DNA of 64,000 nucleotides from Multifurca ochricompacta (Eukaryota > Basidiomycota > Agaricomycetes > Russulales > Russulaceae). Numbering within the stretch: the stretch's first letter is position 1; each line of letters begins with the position of its first letter. Positions 52,168 to 62,251 of the stretch are shown piece by piece. The DNA is taken from contig WTXG01000195.1 of assembly GCA_022496185.1 (NCBI GenBank), positions 1 to 64,000 of the forward strand. The letters are read 5' to 3'. The notes beneath the pieces were generated by a model. The model saw only the letters and a list, made by a program, of their open reading frames with translations. It did not search any database and was not told the DNA's origin. The position numbers and the translations under genes were made by a program.

Positions 52168-52941
52168 ATGCTCTCCCAGCAACATTCTAACACCATACAC
52201 TCTATCATGTCTTTTGTTGCTGCCAACACTGCCATCAATGCTTTCACCTCCACCATCATAGTTGTCAAAAATTTCCCCACCACTCACCCTTCCACGCATC
52301 CTTCCTCCCCTATTGATTACAAAGCTGCAGAGGTGTGGGTCAAGAACCAGTCTCCTAACCCCAATGACAACTTCACCCACTGTGAAGAGCCACACCCGAA
52401 CAATCTATTGGGTATGGAGCTGGACAATGAAGTCCCCAAATTCCCTTTCTTTGCAAACAACCCAAACTTGTCAATGTACTTCCCACTTGAGATCACCATG
52501 GCGGATGGGACAACCACTATAGCTAAGTACATTTTCTATACCAATGGAGGGATGGATGTCACAGGATGTATGAAGAAGAATGGTCCCATCTATGGAGCAC
52601 CAGTTTACTTGGAGGAAAGATACACAGGCCGCCTTCACCATACAATGAGCGATGAGCAGCTCGGGCATCTGGCTGCCGAGGACTCCCAAGCTTTTGCAAT
52701 CGATGAAGTAATGAATGACATGCACCTTCCGCATCTCAAAGCCAAGGTAATGAGACTGCGGAAGAACTTGATGCTATGCACCACACTTAACAAACAGTAT
52801 CAGGAGTATGCAAAGCAGATGTCGAGGCTGACCAGTGGGATGTCCCAGGTGGAACAAGAGTTGACAGAGATTAGGAAACAATTGGAGAAAGGGGACGCAT
52901 ATCAAACCATTGCAGAAAGGTATGCCAACACCTATGCATGA
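52168..52941 (+). CDS. Gypsy-6 accessory protein, intact, unknown family
   Basis: 257 residues from ATG (MLSQQHSNTIHSIMSFVAAN). N-terminal Pro/Thr/Ser-rich part, acidic PHPNNLLGMELDNEVPKFPF, globular block with FPLEITMADGTTTIAKYIFY, TNGGMDVTGCMKKNGPIYGA and PVYLEERYTGRLHHTMS, and a coiled coil (residues about 190-245, LKAKVMRLRKNL to EIRKQLE). No transmembrane segment or signal peptide. It ends in TGA followed by CCC; the zinc-knuckle ORF continues in the same frame. Role unknown. Confidence 0.8.
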   Translation: MLSQQHSNTIHSIMSFVAANTAINAFTSTIIVVKNFPTTHPSTHPSSPIDYKAAEVWVKNQSPNPNDNFTHCEEPHPNNLLGMELDNEVPKFPFFANNPNLSMYFPLEITMADGTTTIAKYIFYTNGGMDVTGCMKKNGPIYGAPVYLEERYTGRLHHTMSDEQLGHLAAEDSQAFAIDEVMNDMHLPHLKAKVMRLRKNLMLCTTLNKQYQEYAKQMSRLTSGMSQVEQELTEIRKQLEKGDAYQTIAERYANTYA

Positions 52942-53398
52942 CCCCTCCCTCCACAATCGTTGGGAGCTGCCCCGACACTACTGCCAAACCAATTCAAGAT
53001 GCTGTGCATGCACGAGAATCCTTGCAGAGAAACATGTTGGCAGTGTGACAGTAAGTACCACATTAGTTGGAACTGTCCCCTCAACCGCAAGTGGTGTTGC
53101 CACTGCCACAGCAATCAGCATTGGAGTCGATTCTGTATTTTCCACCAAGTGGGGGTAGCCCCAACGATCATCAACCCATCAGGATGGTGTGGCAAGTGTC
53201 TCTGTCATAATGCAGGGCACTGCAAGTTGGATTGCCCCATCCATTATCTGTGCCACCCATGTGGACAGCACAGCCCTTATGGGTTCCTTTGGACCCATTG
53301 ATGCCCCCAGGAGTTGGAGGATGAGACCCTAGATGATTGTAATGTAGCTGATGATTACTTGGAGTTGGTACAGGATGATGACGGTATGAGTTGTTTCT
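52942..53398 (+). CDS. Gypsy-6 zinc-knuckle ORF
   Basis: In frame with the accessory ORF after its TGA. Knuckles CWQCDSKYHISWNC, CCHCHSNQHWSRFC, CGKCLCHNAGHCKLDC and CHPCGQHSPYGF; a further TGA at 53300-53302 (an Arg codon in gypsy-3 and -4) precedes the acidic tail LVQDDDGMSCF. The first ATG is at 52998 (MLCMHENP), inside the conserved part, so expression by stop readthrough is as likely as a separate start. Confidence 0.72.
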
Positions 53399-53430
53399 AG
53401 CTGGGTCTGCTAGAACCAGAAGAGGGGTGA

Positions 53431-53996
53431 TGTTACAATCCTTACCAAGCAACCCCATTTTCTTCACCCTCCCCAATATGAACCCCACTCTTCCACCTAT
53501 GCTGCATTTCATGATTACATCTCTGTCCTGGGATCCATCACGTGCTCTACTCCCCTCCCCATGACCCTATCTGTTCATGCTTACATACTTGACTCTTTAT
53601 CTCCTTATCTCTATGACTGGACACTTACTTAATTCCCTATCAGAAGCCAGGCTTTACACCCTCCGCTTTTGTATATTTGGGCCCACTTGACTCCGTGATC
53701 CTTATCTCATAGACACCCATCAGATTATGTATATAAGTCCACTGTAGCTACACTGTAGACCTCAGACTCAACTTATTGAATACATTGGTGTTTGTCTTCT
53801 GGACTTCCCTCTGAATTCTCTGACTCATCCGTCTCAGTGCTTTTGGCACTTCTCTGCTCAACATCATCTTAGGGAACAGCCCCTTTGACTTTGACTCATC
53901 CCAATTGACTCCAAGAGGCCTTATTGGTTTCTTATCCGAATACATGAGTAATGCTGTCACACAAGTTGTGCAGAACACCCCACACCGGACATAACA
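53431..53996 (+). repeat. Gypsy-6 3' LTR
   Basis: It begins TGTTACAATCC and ends GGACATAACA, 566 bp. TATATAAG near 53730 is followed about 30 nt later by AGACTCAACTT, the CpG-decayed transcript-start motif. The polypurine tract is directly upstream. Confidence 0.9.
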
Positions 53997-54190
53997 TACC
54001 CCCCTCTGAGCATAACAATCTACTACCATATACCATAAAACAGCCATACCATACCTGTACTGTACTGTCAGCAATCCAGTGAGTACCAAAACAGAAGGTG
54101 TACAGGTCAGCCATACCTGTCCTTCACCATCAAATGGATGGCATGCAGCCCTAGTCCAGTCCAGTTTTGGTTGCTTTTTGGTTTGGGCAA
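53997..54190. other. Stretch without a recognised gene
   Basis: It has ACCATACC-like short repeats and no coding sequence or known repeat. Confidence 0.4.
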
Positions 54191-54395
54191 CCAGACCTTT
54201 AAAAACTAGCTGCAGATGTGTTTTATCTTAGAATTTGTACTGATCTTGTCAATGCTGCATAATTGGCACCTATACCTGCCAAACCTGCCACACAGGTATG
54301 GGTTTCCATGGGTTGGGAGCTGTATACCCATACCTGTACCTGGCAAAACCCATGGCACTTACCTGCACAGGTATGAAAACCCTTGACAATCACTA
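54191..54395. mobile_element. hAT-like element, right-end fragment
   Basis: This matches the last 200 bases of the element at 50360-51811 (CAGATGTGTTTTATCTTAG to TTGACAATCACTA). It lies against gypsy LTR sequence at 54396, so it was inserted in an LTR; its left part is missing. Confidence 0.75.
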
Positions 54396-54793
54396 CTGCT
54401 TATCTTATGAACTGGACACTTACTTAGTTCCCTATCAGAAGCTAGGCTTTACACCCTCTGCTTCCAGATATTTGGGCCCCACTTGACTCCATGACTCTTA
54501 CCTAATAGATGCCCTCTGGATTATGTATATAAGTCCATTGTATCTACCTTGTAGACCCTAGACTCAACTTATTGAATACATTGGTGTTTGTCTTTTGGAC
54601 AAGTCCCTCTGAACCTTGACTTAGTTCTCTCAGTGCTTTTGGCACTCTTCTGCTCACCATTGTCACAAGGTGCAGCTCTTGTGACTCTGACTCATCCCAT
54701 CTTCTCAGTATACCTATTGGCAGTGTACAAACTTAACCAAATAACCAAAGCTGTTGCACAAGTTGTGCAGAATGCCCCACACTGGGCATAACA
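54396..54793 (+). repeat. Gypsy LTR fragment
   Basis: From CTGCTTATCTTATGAACTGG to GGGCATAACA, it matches the last 400 bases of the LTR at 53431-53996 with the TATATAAG and ACTTATTGAATAC blocks. Many CpG-type changes. Confidence 0.82.
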
Positions 54794-55635
54794 CACTGTA
54801 AGTGTCCCCCTCATTGACTTTGTGTGCAGCTTGCTCCACAACATCAATTGGCAACATCAAGGCTTGGTCATTGACCCTCTTTTATCAAGTTTTGTCTGCA
54901 TTAATGGGTGAGCACTGTTACAGTGGTCACTTCAGTTTTGGCCAACTACACTGAAGTGAGTATTAGTTATCTTATATTTTACCTTAGTTAGTTGATGTTT
55001 TACATCACACAGCACTTGCTAAACTAGCTAGCTTGTTTATCTAAATACAGCTGTGTTCATAATTTAGTTATTATTTTTTCAAAGGCATTGTTGTCCAGAT
55101 TGTGTCTCACTGGCATTCTTGTGGCATCCCCAGCAGATTCACTTCTCACAATGAGAAGCAGAGAAATGAGGGTTATACAATACAATACAGGATAATTAAA
55201 ACTGGGATTAAGTGTGGTGAAAATAATTAAATATAATAATATTTACACCAGAGTGCCAAAATCAATACCCAGATGTGATTTTCCCACAGATGACCCACAA
55301 GTATGCCCATGGCTCTACTCACAAAAACTCACAAGTTACCTGGACTCGTGCTATGCCCTACATGTAATATACCAGTTACCGACAAGAGCTTTGTCAGTGT
55401 AGCACTGTATATTCAAATTCCATATAAGGAATGTGCCAATATGAAAAGAAAAAAAATAATCAAGATTGATTGATAGTCCGATCAAGTCCCCAGGCATATA
55501 CAATGTGGGACGAGGCGCGCAGGATATGGATTGGGTTAAACAACTGTCAGAATAGAAACCAGAAATAGGCAGAATGTAAAGAAGAATAAGATCACCATGT
55601 CACAACAAGCCTATATTCATCCTCCACCTCCACTA
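54794..55635. other. Transposon-to-gene boundary, no gene seen
   Basis: 54920-55000 resembles part of the copia-B LTR (CACTTCAGTTTTGGCCAACT, GAAGTGAGTATT). The rest is AT-rich, with AAAAGAAAAAAAATAATC near 55450, and holds no frame over 62 codons. It would contain the 3' untranslated region of the oxidase gene. Confidence 0.5.
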
Positions 55636-58054
55636 CTATCGAGGCGTGCCAATGCGGGAAAATTGAGCGTCACGGTATGGATCAAACTCGCTGCTTTGGG
55701 CAAATTGTGAGCTCGCCCGCGATTCAAACTGGTCACGATAGGGCGTGTGCATTAGAGTGGCTTCACTTTGATTGCTTTGCTGTAGAGGCACGAACGCGCT
55801 TGAATCAGAGCTGCGCATCTCGCGTCCTGCGAAGCCACCCAATGCCGCGCCAGACATAGGGTATGAACCAGTGAGAGCGGCAGAACGACGCCGCCGAGCG
55901 ACACAGATGCCAAAGACAGCACCGACGACACCCACCGCGGCAATCCCAGCAACGACAGCACCAATAATGGCACCCATGTGGGAAGACGAGCCACTACTTT
56001 TGTTACTGTTGCTCGAGGGATTGCTAGGCGCGGACCCATTCGCCGAGTTAACACGAGTGCTTGCAGGAAGCACGGAGGCGGGATTGGTGGGTTGACCGCT
56101 AATTTGTCCGTTCCCAATGATCACATATGTACCGTTACTGGGAATGCCATTGATGGTTACAAATAGGAAGGCAGGCCCGGGTTGGAAGAGGTTGGGATTA
56201 GGTGGTAGCTGCGCGGTGTGGAGAATAATCGTCCCGTCGGACTGAACAGTGTAAGTGTTGTTCAATTGCATGATCCGTTGGCCCATATTCATAGCATGTG
56301 TTGTAAAGCCCTGACGAATCAACCAAATTGTTGTATTATCCGCTGCGTCGTTTGCAGGACCAGAATAAGAGGTCGAAGGTATAGTGATATCAAAGGGATC
56401 ACCACCATAAGTCAAACCCTTTGGAATGTTCTGTGGCACGGGGCGCGTCTTCGCGGCAAAGTAAGGGGGATAAAAGTACTCGGCAGTGTATGTCGTAGGG
56501 TATATTGTCGTCAGATTCACATCAATGTTCGGGTTGGAGCCGGCGACCATGACAGAACCATCAGGAAGCAGCAAAGCCGACGAGTGATACAGCCGAGGAA
56601 TATTGGAAGAGCTCAAACCGGCGGTCGACCAGCGGCTGCCAGCAGGCGCGTTCGGGTTGTAGATTGCGGGCTGACCAACAGGCCCCGTTGCTAATGATTC
56701 ACCGTATGGCATAGCCCCATACGTCGTGGTCGTCAGAGTCCTTTGCGCATACCCTGCTGTGCCGTATTCTCCACCATTGATGACGAGGAGTGTGCCATCG
56801 GGAAGTGCGATAAACTGGCCCATGGTACGGCCGATTGGAAGGCTATCGTCTTGCACGTATGTGGGTGCTGATCCATCTTGAGGTTCAGGGGTGATGCGAT
56901 GACAACCAGAAGACGCAGGAACAGTCCAGGTGTCGACGAATGGCCAACTGTAATTGCCCCATTGATCGTCCTGCATATCCTGGCCACCACAGAAAATAAG
57001 CGTTGGGGTGTAATTATTGACGGGAGTCAGAGGAAGCATGGCATTCGCTCCTGACGCTGGGTATACTCGGATGATCTGCCCTGGCATGTCGGGCAGCGGG
57101 GTCTCGACGTTAGCATCGTAGTCCCAAAGGACTGTTAACAGTCAGTGGAGGAGGTCGGGCGCAAGGACAAAGGTTAACTTAACTGGTAGAGTAATTAGCC
57201 TGAACGAACATTTTGCCGGAGGGCATGAGATACGTCAACGCGTACGAATTGAGTCCGCTGGTTTTTACCATGAAATTCATGACTTGAGGAGATTGCGACG
57301 CCGGAGGAAAGAACTCATATGTCGGCTCAGCTGCACCACCTTCGTACGCGGGATCGGTGTTCGGTGTGTTGCGGTTGATATAACCCCCGCTAGTGAACCC
57401 GCCGATCAATACGACCGTTCCATTGGCAAGGGCTTCTGCAGCGGGATACCAACGACGCTTTGCCATTTGAAGACCATTCTGAGAGTCATACCAAGAGCAT
57501 GGAGATGAATTGACGTCCCCGTCACATGGTGTAATGACTCGGATGGCACGGGTGCCGTCATAATCTTGGTAGGTAGGATCAAAGGCGGTGGTGGAACCAG
57601 GAGCAGAGTTGTCACCGCCAGGACCGACAGCGTTATTTCCGCCAAAAACAACAAAAGAAGAATTGGGGAGATGCATTCCAGCAGCGCAGAAAGCGTTGGT
57701 TTGAACATCTATCGGTGTTGCCGTTCGCGAGCCAACGTCCCTGTCATTGGCGATTGAAGAAGGACCCAAGGAGAAAGAGGAAGAACAACCAACCAGACAG
57801 AGGCATATAAAGAGTGACCATTTATCTGGTGAGCATTGCCTTCAACCTTGTCGATAATATAAACCTTGTCTTGACTACCAACAAACATCTGAGGGGAAGA
57901 AATAATAAGAATGGCTGGAGAGTAAGAGGGCTCTAAAACGCACCATCATGGCACTAACGAGTGTATCTCCTGCTGTAACAAAAGTACCCGCTTGTTGAGA
58001 AAGGGCAGGCATACCCAGTGAAAGTTGGAAGGTGAGCAATAGATGGAGAAGCAT
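55636..58054 (-). CDS. Membrane-anchored copper-radical (glyoxal-type) oxidase
   Basis: Four exons, 58054-57944, 57888-57794, 57740-57184 and 57131-55636, with 52-55 bp GT-AG introns, give 752 residues. Signal peptide at 1-20, then the glyoxal/galactose oxidase beta-propeller and C-terminal DUF1929-type domain. Candidate copper and cofactor residues match the family: Cys87 (FCAAG) and Tyr167 (RRWYP) for the Cys-Tyr crosslink, Tyr436-His437 (RLYHSS) and His533 (FTTHAM). A Ser/Asn-rich linker leads to a transmembrane helix at about 640-666 (MGAIIGAVVAGIAAVGVV), a Arg-rich stop and a 90-residue cytosolic tail. It would oxidise aldehydes and release H2O2 at the cell surface. Confidence 0.9.
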
Positions 58055-58674
58055 CGTAAAGAAGGCGAACGAGTGACGGTGCCAGCAAGGAGAAAAAGCG
58101 AGAGAACAAGAAGAGGTAGAAACGGAAGTGTGTTGTCAACAATTAACAGAGATCTGTTTGATCTACCGAAAGACAAGGAAATTTAGGTTAAAGGGCGTGG
58201 TCAGGGAGTGGTAAGAGGTGAAGAGTAAAATGGAAAGGACAAGGGGAAAGAGGAGAAGGAGGAGGAGGAGGAGGAGGAGGAGGAGGAGAAAGAGGAGAAG
58301 GAGAAGGGAAGGGGGAGGGGGAAGTGGAAGTGGAGAGAAGGCAAGACGTGAGTAACACTGAAATGCTTTGTGGGACTTCCCACCCACCACTCACTGTTGC
58401 TATATGCGGCTGTGACAACACATGGTCGATTTAAGCTGGTCATGGGTCACAAACCTCCCATCACGTGTTACGCAGAACTCTCTGTTGGTGTCGGCCGCCG
58501 CAGTTCGCAGTCGCAGTCCAGTCGCTAGCTAAAGTACTTGTACTTGTACAAGTATCACTTATCACTAATTTACTGGTGCAGTACAGTATTTTCGGTTTCG
58601 GATTGAGCAATTTGCCGAAAATATATCATCGTACTGACGGTGGACCCAACATTGTTAAGTAGGGTAGGAATATT
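58055..58674. promoter_or_regulatory. Upstream region of the oxidase gene with GGA microsatellite
   Basis: It has a (GGA)n tract at about 58256-58290 in a longer purine-rich stretch 58225-58340; on the gene's strand this is a CT-rich tract such as fungal promoters often carry. There are TATA-like AT-rich bases near 58590-58625 and no gene. Confidence 0.5.
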
Positions 58675-60194
58675 TCACCTCTCGGCGGGTTCCAATACTT
58701 CCCGAAGGGTCTCACTCAGGTGATTATTCTTAAGTTCCCATATCAGCGTCTGCAGTCCACTGCCTTCCATGATGGCCTCGCAAGAAAGCATGCTCTCCTT
58801 CCCCAGTCGGTGATCTGTGACACGATTCTGTGTTGCGTGGTCAATCACGAGTGCATCACCACACGAGAACATACCTGTGGGTAATTATATGTCCGAATTT
58901 TCTCGCTGCGGTCCGCTGTCCGCACAAGACTTTTTCGCTTCGCCCGGCGCTCGGCCTGGTCCCGCATTAGTTTAAGGTCCATTAGTCGCGCTCGTAGAAC
59001 TTGGAACGCTCGTCTCTTGTTCTTCCTGTAGGTGAGACACGAGTTTTCCAACCCCAAAGTATGACGTACCTGGTGTTGACTCCGTTCATCCTGCATCGAG
59101 ACGGTGATCCCTGTCGGTATATGCGTGAGACGTACTGCAGATTCTGTTTTGTTCACATGCTGCGATCGAATAGACTCAGCTTGGTCTGTGCAAAAGGGAA
59201 GCAACTGAAGACGTACCTGGCCACCGGCGCCGCGAGAACGCATGACCTCCATGCGCACGTCCTCAAGCTTAACCAGATCGTCCGTGCCATCTGATCGTGA
59301 TACTTCGGAGAGAGGTAATACCTACAAGCATGAGTCGGGCATTCAGACCATGGGCGTCAAGCTACGCACCACCACCGCAACGGTGCTGGTGTGTACACGT
59401 CCGCTGGCTTCCGTCGAAGGGACTCGCTGCACACGGTGGACGCCGCTTTCCCAACGCAATGAATCGTAAGCGCCTGCGCCTTTGATCTCGAGGATAGCAT
59501 CCTTGAACCCTCCGCCGTCGCTCTCAGAGCTCGCCAACACCATTGGCGCCCAGCTATTGAACCGGGAAAATCGTCCGTACATCCGCACAAGCTCGGCAAC
59601 GAACAGAGAAGACTCAGAGCCGCCTACGCCAGCCTTGAGCTCAACGAGAGCGGAAAGTCCCTCGGTTTCGGAGGGTGGGAGAAGCGCGTTCGGAAGCTCA
59701 TCCGTCAGGAGTGAATGTAAGCTCGCGTTGAGCGAGTTAGTCTCAACAATGGCGAGTTCGATAAGCTCAGGAGAGTCGAACAGCTGTATTGTGGCTTCGT
59801 ATGTCTACTGCAGCGGATGAATGAACGGAGAGAAGGTTTGGAAACCCGACTGACAGTTTGCATAGTGCGGAACCGTTCCAGAGCAACTCGTAAGTTCCTG
59901 TTCACTTTGTGTTGGCGCACACTTTCCGCACCCTCACTCAAGGCTTCCAGACGAGTTTCCTTAGTTACAGTTTAGGTAGTAAACACATGGCGCATGGTGA
60001 GAAGGAAGGTCACACACTATTGACTTGTCCAAGTAGTTTAATAAGGGTGCATGCTCTCGAAGAAGTTGTTTATATGAGGCGATGGCTTCTGACTTCTCCG
60101 AACTGCGTGACACAGAATGTTTGAGGCGGCTTTGTGATAAAATGGACAGGAACGGTGGACAACGCAGCCATCGTCGTAAAGGTAAAGGATGCAT
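58675..60194 (-). CDS. MRF1: Mitochondrial class-I peptide chain release factor
   Basis: Seven exons: 60194-60018, 59959-59855, 59804-59370, 59321-59217, 59159-59070, 59021-58875 and 58827-58675, 403 residues; introns are 47-58 bp. A basic, hydroxyl-rich N-terminus ([15 protein letters not shown]) fits a mitochondrial presequence. The PCRF domain holds [20 protein letters not shown], then [18 protein letters not shown] with PST (223-225) at the codon-recognition position. GGQ at 272-274 (RSRGAGGQ) is split from [13 protein letters not shown] by an intron; it catalyses peptide release. The C-terminus has KIRTYNYPQ and NRVTDHRLG. The symbol follows the yeast orthologue. Confidence 0.9.
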
Positions 60195-60269
60195 GATAGA
60201 CGCTAATAAGGTGGTCCGCGCTAGATCAAGCGACACGCAAATTTGTGGACTTTGCCAACCGAAACCACC
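60195..60269. promoter_or_regulatory. 75-bp bidirectional promoter
   Basis: Only 75 bp separate the start codons of the release factor gene (60194, minus) and the NEDD8 E1 subunit gene (60270, plus). No TATA box is evident. The genes probably share control elements, and their 5' leaders must be short or overlap. Confidence 0.65.
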
Positions 60270-62152
60270 ATGTCCTTCAATGAATCACAATCACAAGATA
60301 TAGAAGGAGCAACGACTGCGATCCAGTGAGCAAGCTCGATAACCCTCCTATCCGAGCTCAGTTTTGTCTAGGTCACAGCCGGACAGTAAGACTCGTCGAT
60401 ACGATCGCCAACTCAGGTGTGCTTCATTAACTCAACGCTCTTTGAGTCCTTCTCAACCTGGATGACATTCACAGGCTCTGGGCTGCAACAGGGCAGTCAG
60501 CTTTAGAGTCTGCGCGGGTGCTGGTCATTGGTGCCAGTGCAACTGCAACCTCCATTCTCAAGAATCTCGTACTCCCTGGGATTGGCCATTTCACGCTTCT
60601 TGATCACGCTACTGTCTCACCGGCAGATGCAGGGAACAACTTTTTTCTTCAGGGAACTACCAGTATCGGTCGTAATCGCGCCGAGGAAGCTGTTCGTTTA
60701 CTGAGTGAACTTAACGATAACGTTGATGCTTGCGCGGATACCCGAAACATTGCGGATGTTCTCGCTTCTGATCCATCTTATTTTCTTGGCTTTTCTCTCA
60801 TCATTACACACAATCTCTCGCCTGTGCTTCTTACAAGACTGGCTGACCTTCTTTGGGAAAACCCTTCTTCCACGCCTCTCATCCCGGTACGTTCGGCAGG
60901 CTTCCTCGCCGACTTCTTTGTGCAGTTTCACACCCATGAAAGTGTGTGGCTCCTTCCCTGATGTGGTAATAATAAGTGGTGTAATGTGATATTTAGTCAT
61001 CGAAAGTCATTCGGAGACCTCGCCATCGCTTCGCATAGACAAGCCGTTCCCGGCCCTCCTTCAAGCAGCACGGGCTCTTGATTTTGACACCATGGACAGC
61101 ACTGACCATGGGCACATACCATATGTTTATCTGCTCGTTCGCACTCTTGATGATTGGAAAGCGACAGTGAGTCGATCTGGTTCACATCGCGCCCACCCGG
61201 CTCAATCCCTCCACCTGTCCACAGCACAACGGGCTGCCGCCTCAGACTCACGCGGATAAGCAGAATTTCAAGTCCATTTTGGCTGCCCAGAAACGCACCC
61301 CGGACCAGGAAAATTTTGAGGAAGCAATAGCCCAGGCATACCGCGCATGGACTCCAACGGTTGTTCGCCCGCATCTTGTCGAACTTTTCAACGACGTGAC
61401 TCTACCTTCAACACCCTTTGGACACCTTCTTGCTGCACTGCGATCGTTCTCGGAACGCCCGCCGCACGTACTTCCGCTTAGTGCTACATTGCCCGACATG
61501 AAGAGCGATACAGAGAGCTACGTGCGCCTGCAAAATCTTTACCGTGCGCAAGCCGCGGAAGAACGTGAGCAATTCCGTGCGCTTCTTCCGGTACCTCTGG
61601 AGAATGAGCTTGTTGAACTATTCGTCAAAAACGCGCATGGTGTGCAGCTTCTTAGGGGAGCTCGCTACGGCGCGCTGGACACTGCACCCGCGAAACTTAG
61701 TGCGTCTGATACGCCGTATGTATATACAAATGGTGATTTTTAAGATCAAGCAGTTATGTACCTCGACAATCTTACGAGGGAAACGGCCACGCACTTGGCT
61801 CTTTCTGCCTTGGATGCGTGGCGGTCATCCCCTTCTAGGCAAAACGGTGGTCCCACAGATAGCGAGCTCCGCGAGCACGTTTTGACTTTGATTCCCGGTA
61901 CTGAACTTGGCAAGAAGGAATTTTCAGACGCTTTTGGCGAGATGTAATCGTGAATCTGCCTTTTAATATACCGGAGCTGATAGTGGTTATAGTGTCCGCG
62001 CACCAGCAGCCGACCTTCCAAATGTCGCTGCGTTCCTGGGAGGGATGGTGGCACAGGAGTCAATAAAGATGATTACTAAGCAATACATCCCTATTAATGG
62101 GTATTGCGTTGTTGACCTCGTTGATACTTGGACCGGGGTGCTGGAATCGTGA
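60270..62152 (+). CDS. ULA1: NEDD8-activating enzyme E1 regulatory subunit
   Basis: Seven exons: 60270-60325, 60372-60416, 60475-60941, 60997-61166, 61225-61699, 61754-61943 and 61993-62152, 520 residues, close to the family length. The N-terminus carries RRYDRQLRLWAATGQSALES and RVLVIGASATATSILKNL, the E1 adenylation fold. Conserved later blocks are PLIPVRSAGFLADFFVQFH, SLRIDKPFPALL, DHGHIPYVYLLV, QENFEEAIAQAYR and the C-terminal VAAFLGGMVAQESIKMITKQ and YIPINGYCVVDL. It pairs with the Uba3 catalytic subunit to activate NEDD8/Rub1 for cullins; it has no catalytic Cys domain of its own. The last intron (61944-61992) has an alternative acceptor at 61983, so that junction is less sure. Confidence 0.92.
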
Positions 62153-62251
62153 ACTGACGAGATGTGCCAAAGTGCGAGCATAACATTAGAACGTGTAAAC
62201 TATGTAAACATCTCATAAGTTGCTAGGGGAGGCGATGAACAATGCAATTGA
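62153..62251. terminator. Shared 3' region of two convergent genes
   Basis: 99 bp between the stop codon of the NEDD8 E1 subunit (+) and that of DNA2 (-). It is AT-rich in the middle (AACTATGTAAACATCTC). The two 3' untranslated regions probably overlap. Confidence 0.45.

Larger units (their letters stand above)
50303..53996 (+). mobile_element. Gypsy-6: 3' part of a plus-strand chromovirus
   Basis: It starts in the integrase C-terminus (HGPFMITKKLSDVSYEL), is split by a hAT-like element (50360-51811), then has the chromodomain, intact accessory ORF, zinc-knuckle ORF, polypurine tract (AGAAGAGGGGTGA at 53418-53430) and 3' LTR. Everything upstream of the integrase C-terminus is lost. Confidence 0.88.

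Noticed and set aside
58163..58443. Leucine-, proline- and serine-rich frames upstream of the oxidase
   Set aside because: They are translations of the GGA/CT microsatellite in three frames.
61944..61982. Shorter version of the last NEDD8 E1 subunit intron (acceptor at 61983)
   Set aside because: Both keep the frame, but the 49-bp form gives a protein end closer to what I expect for the family and a more usual intron length.
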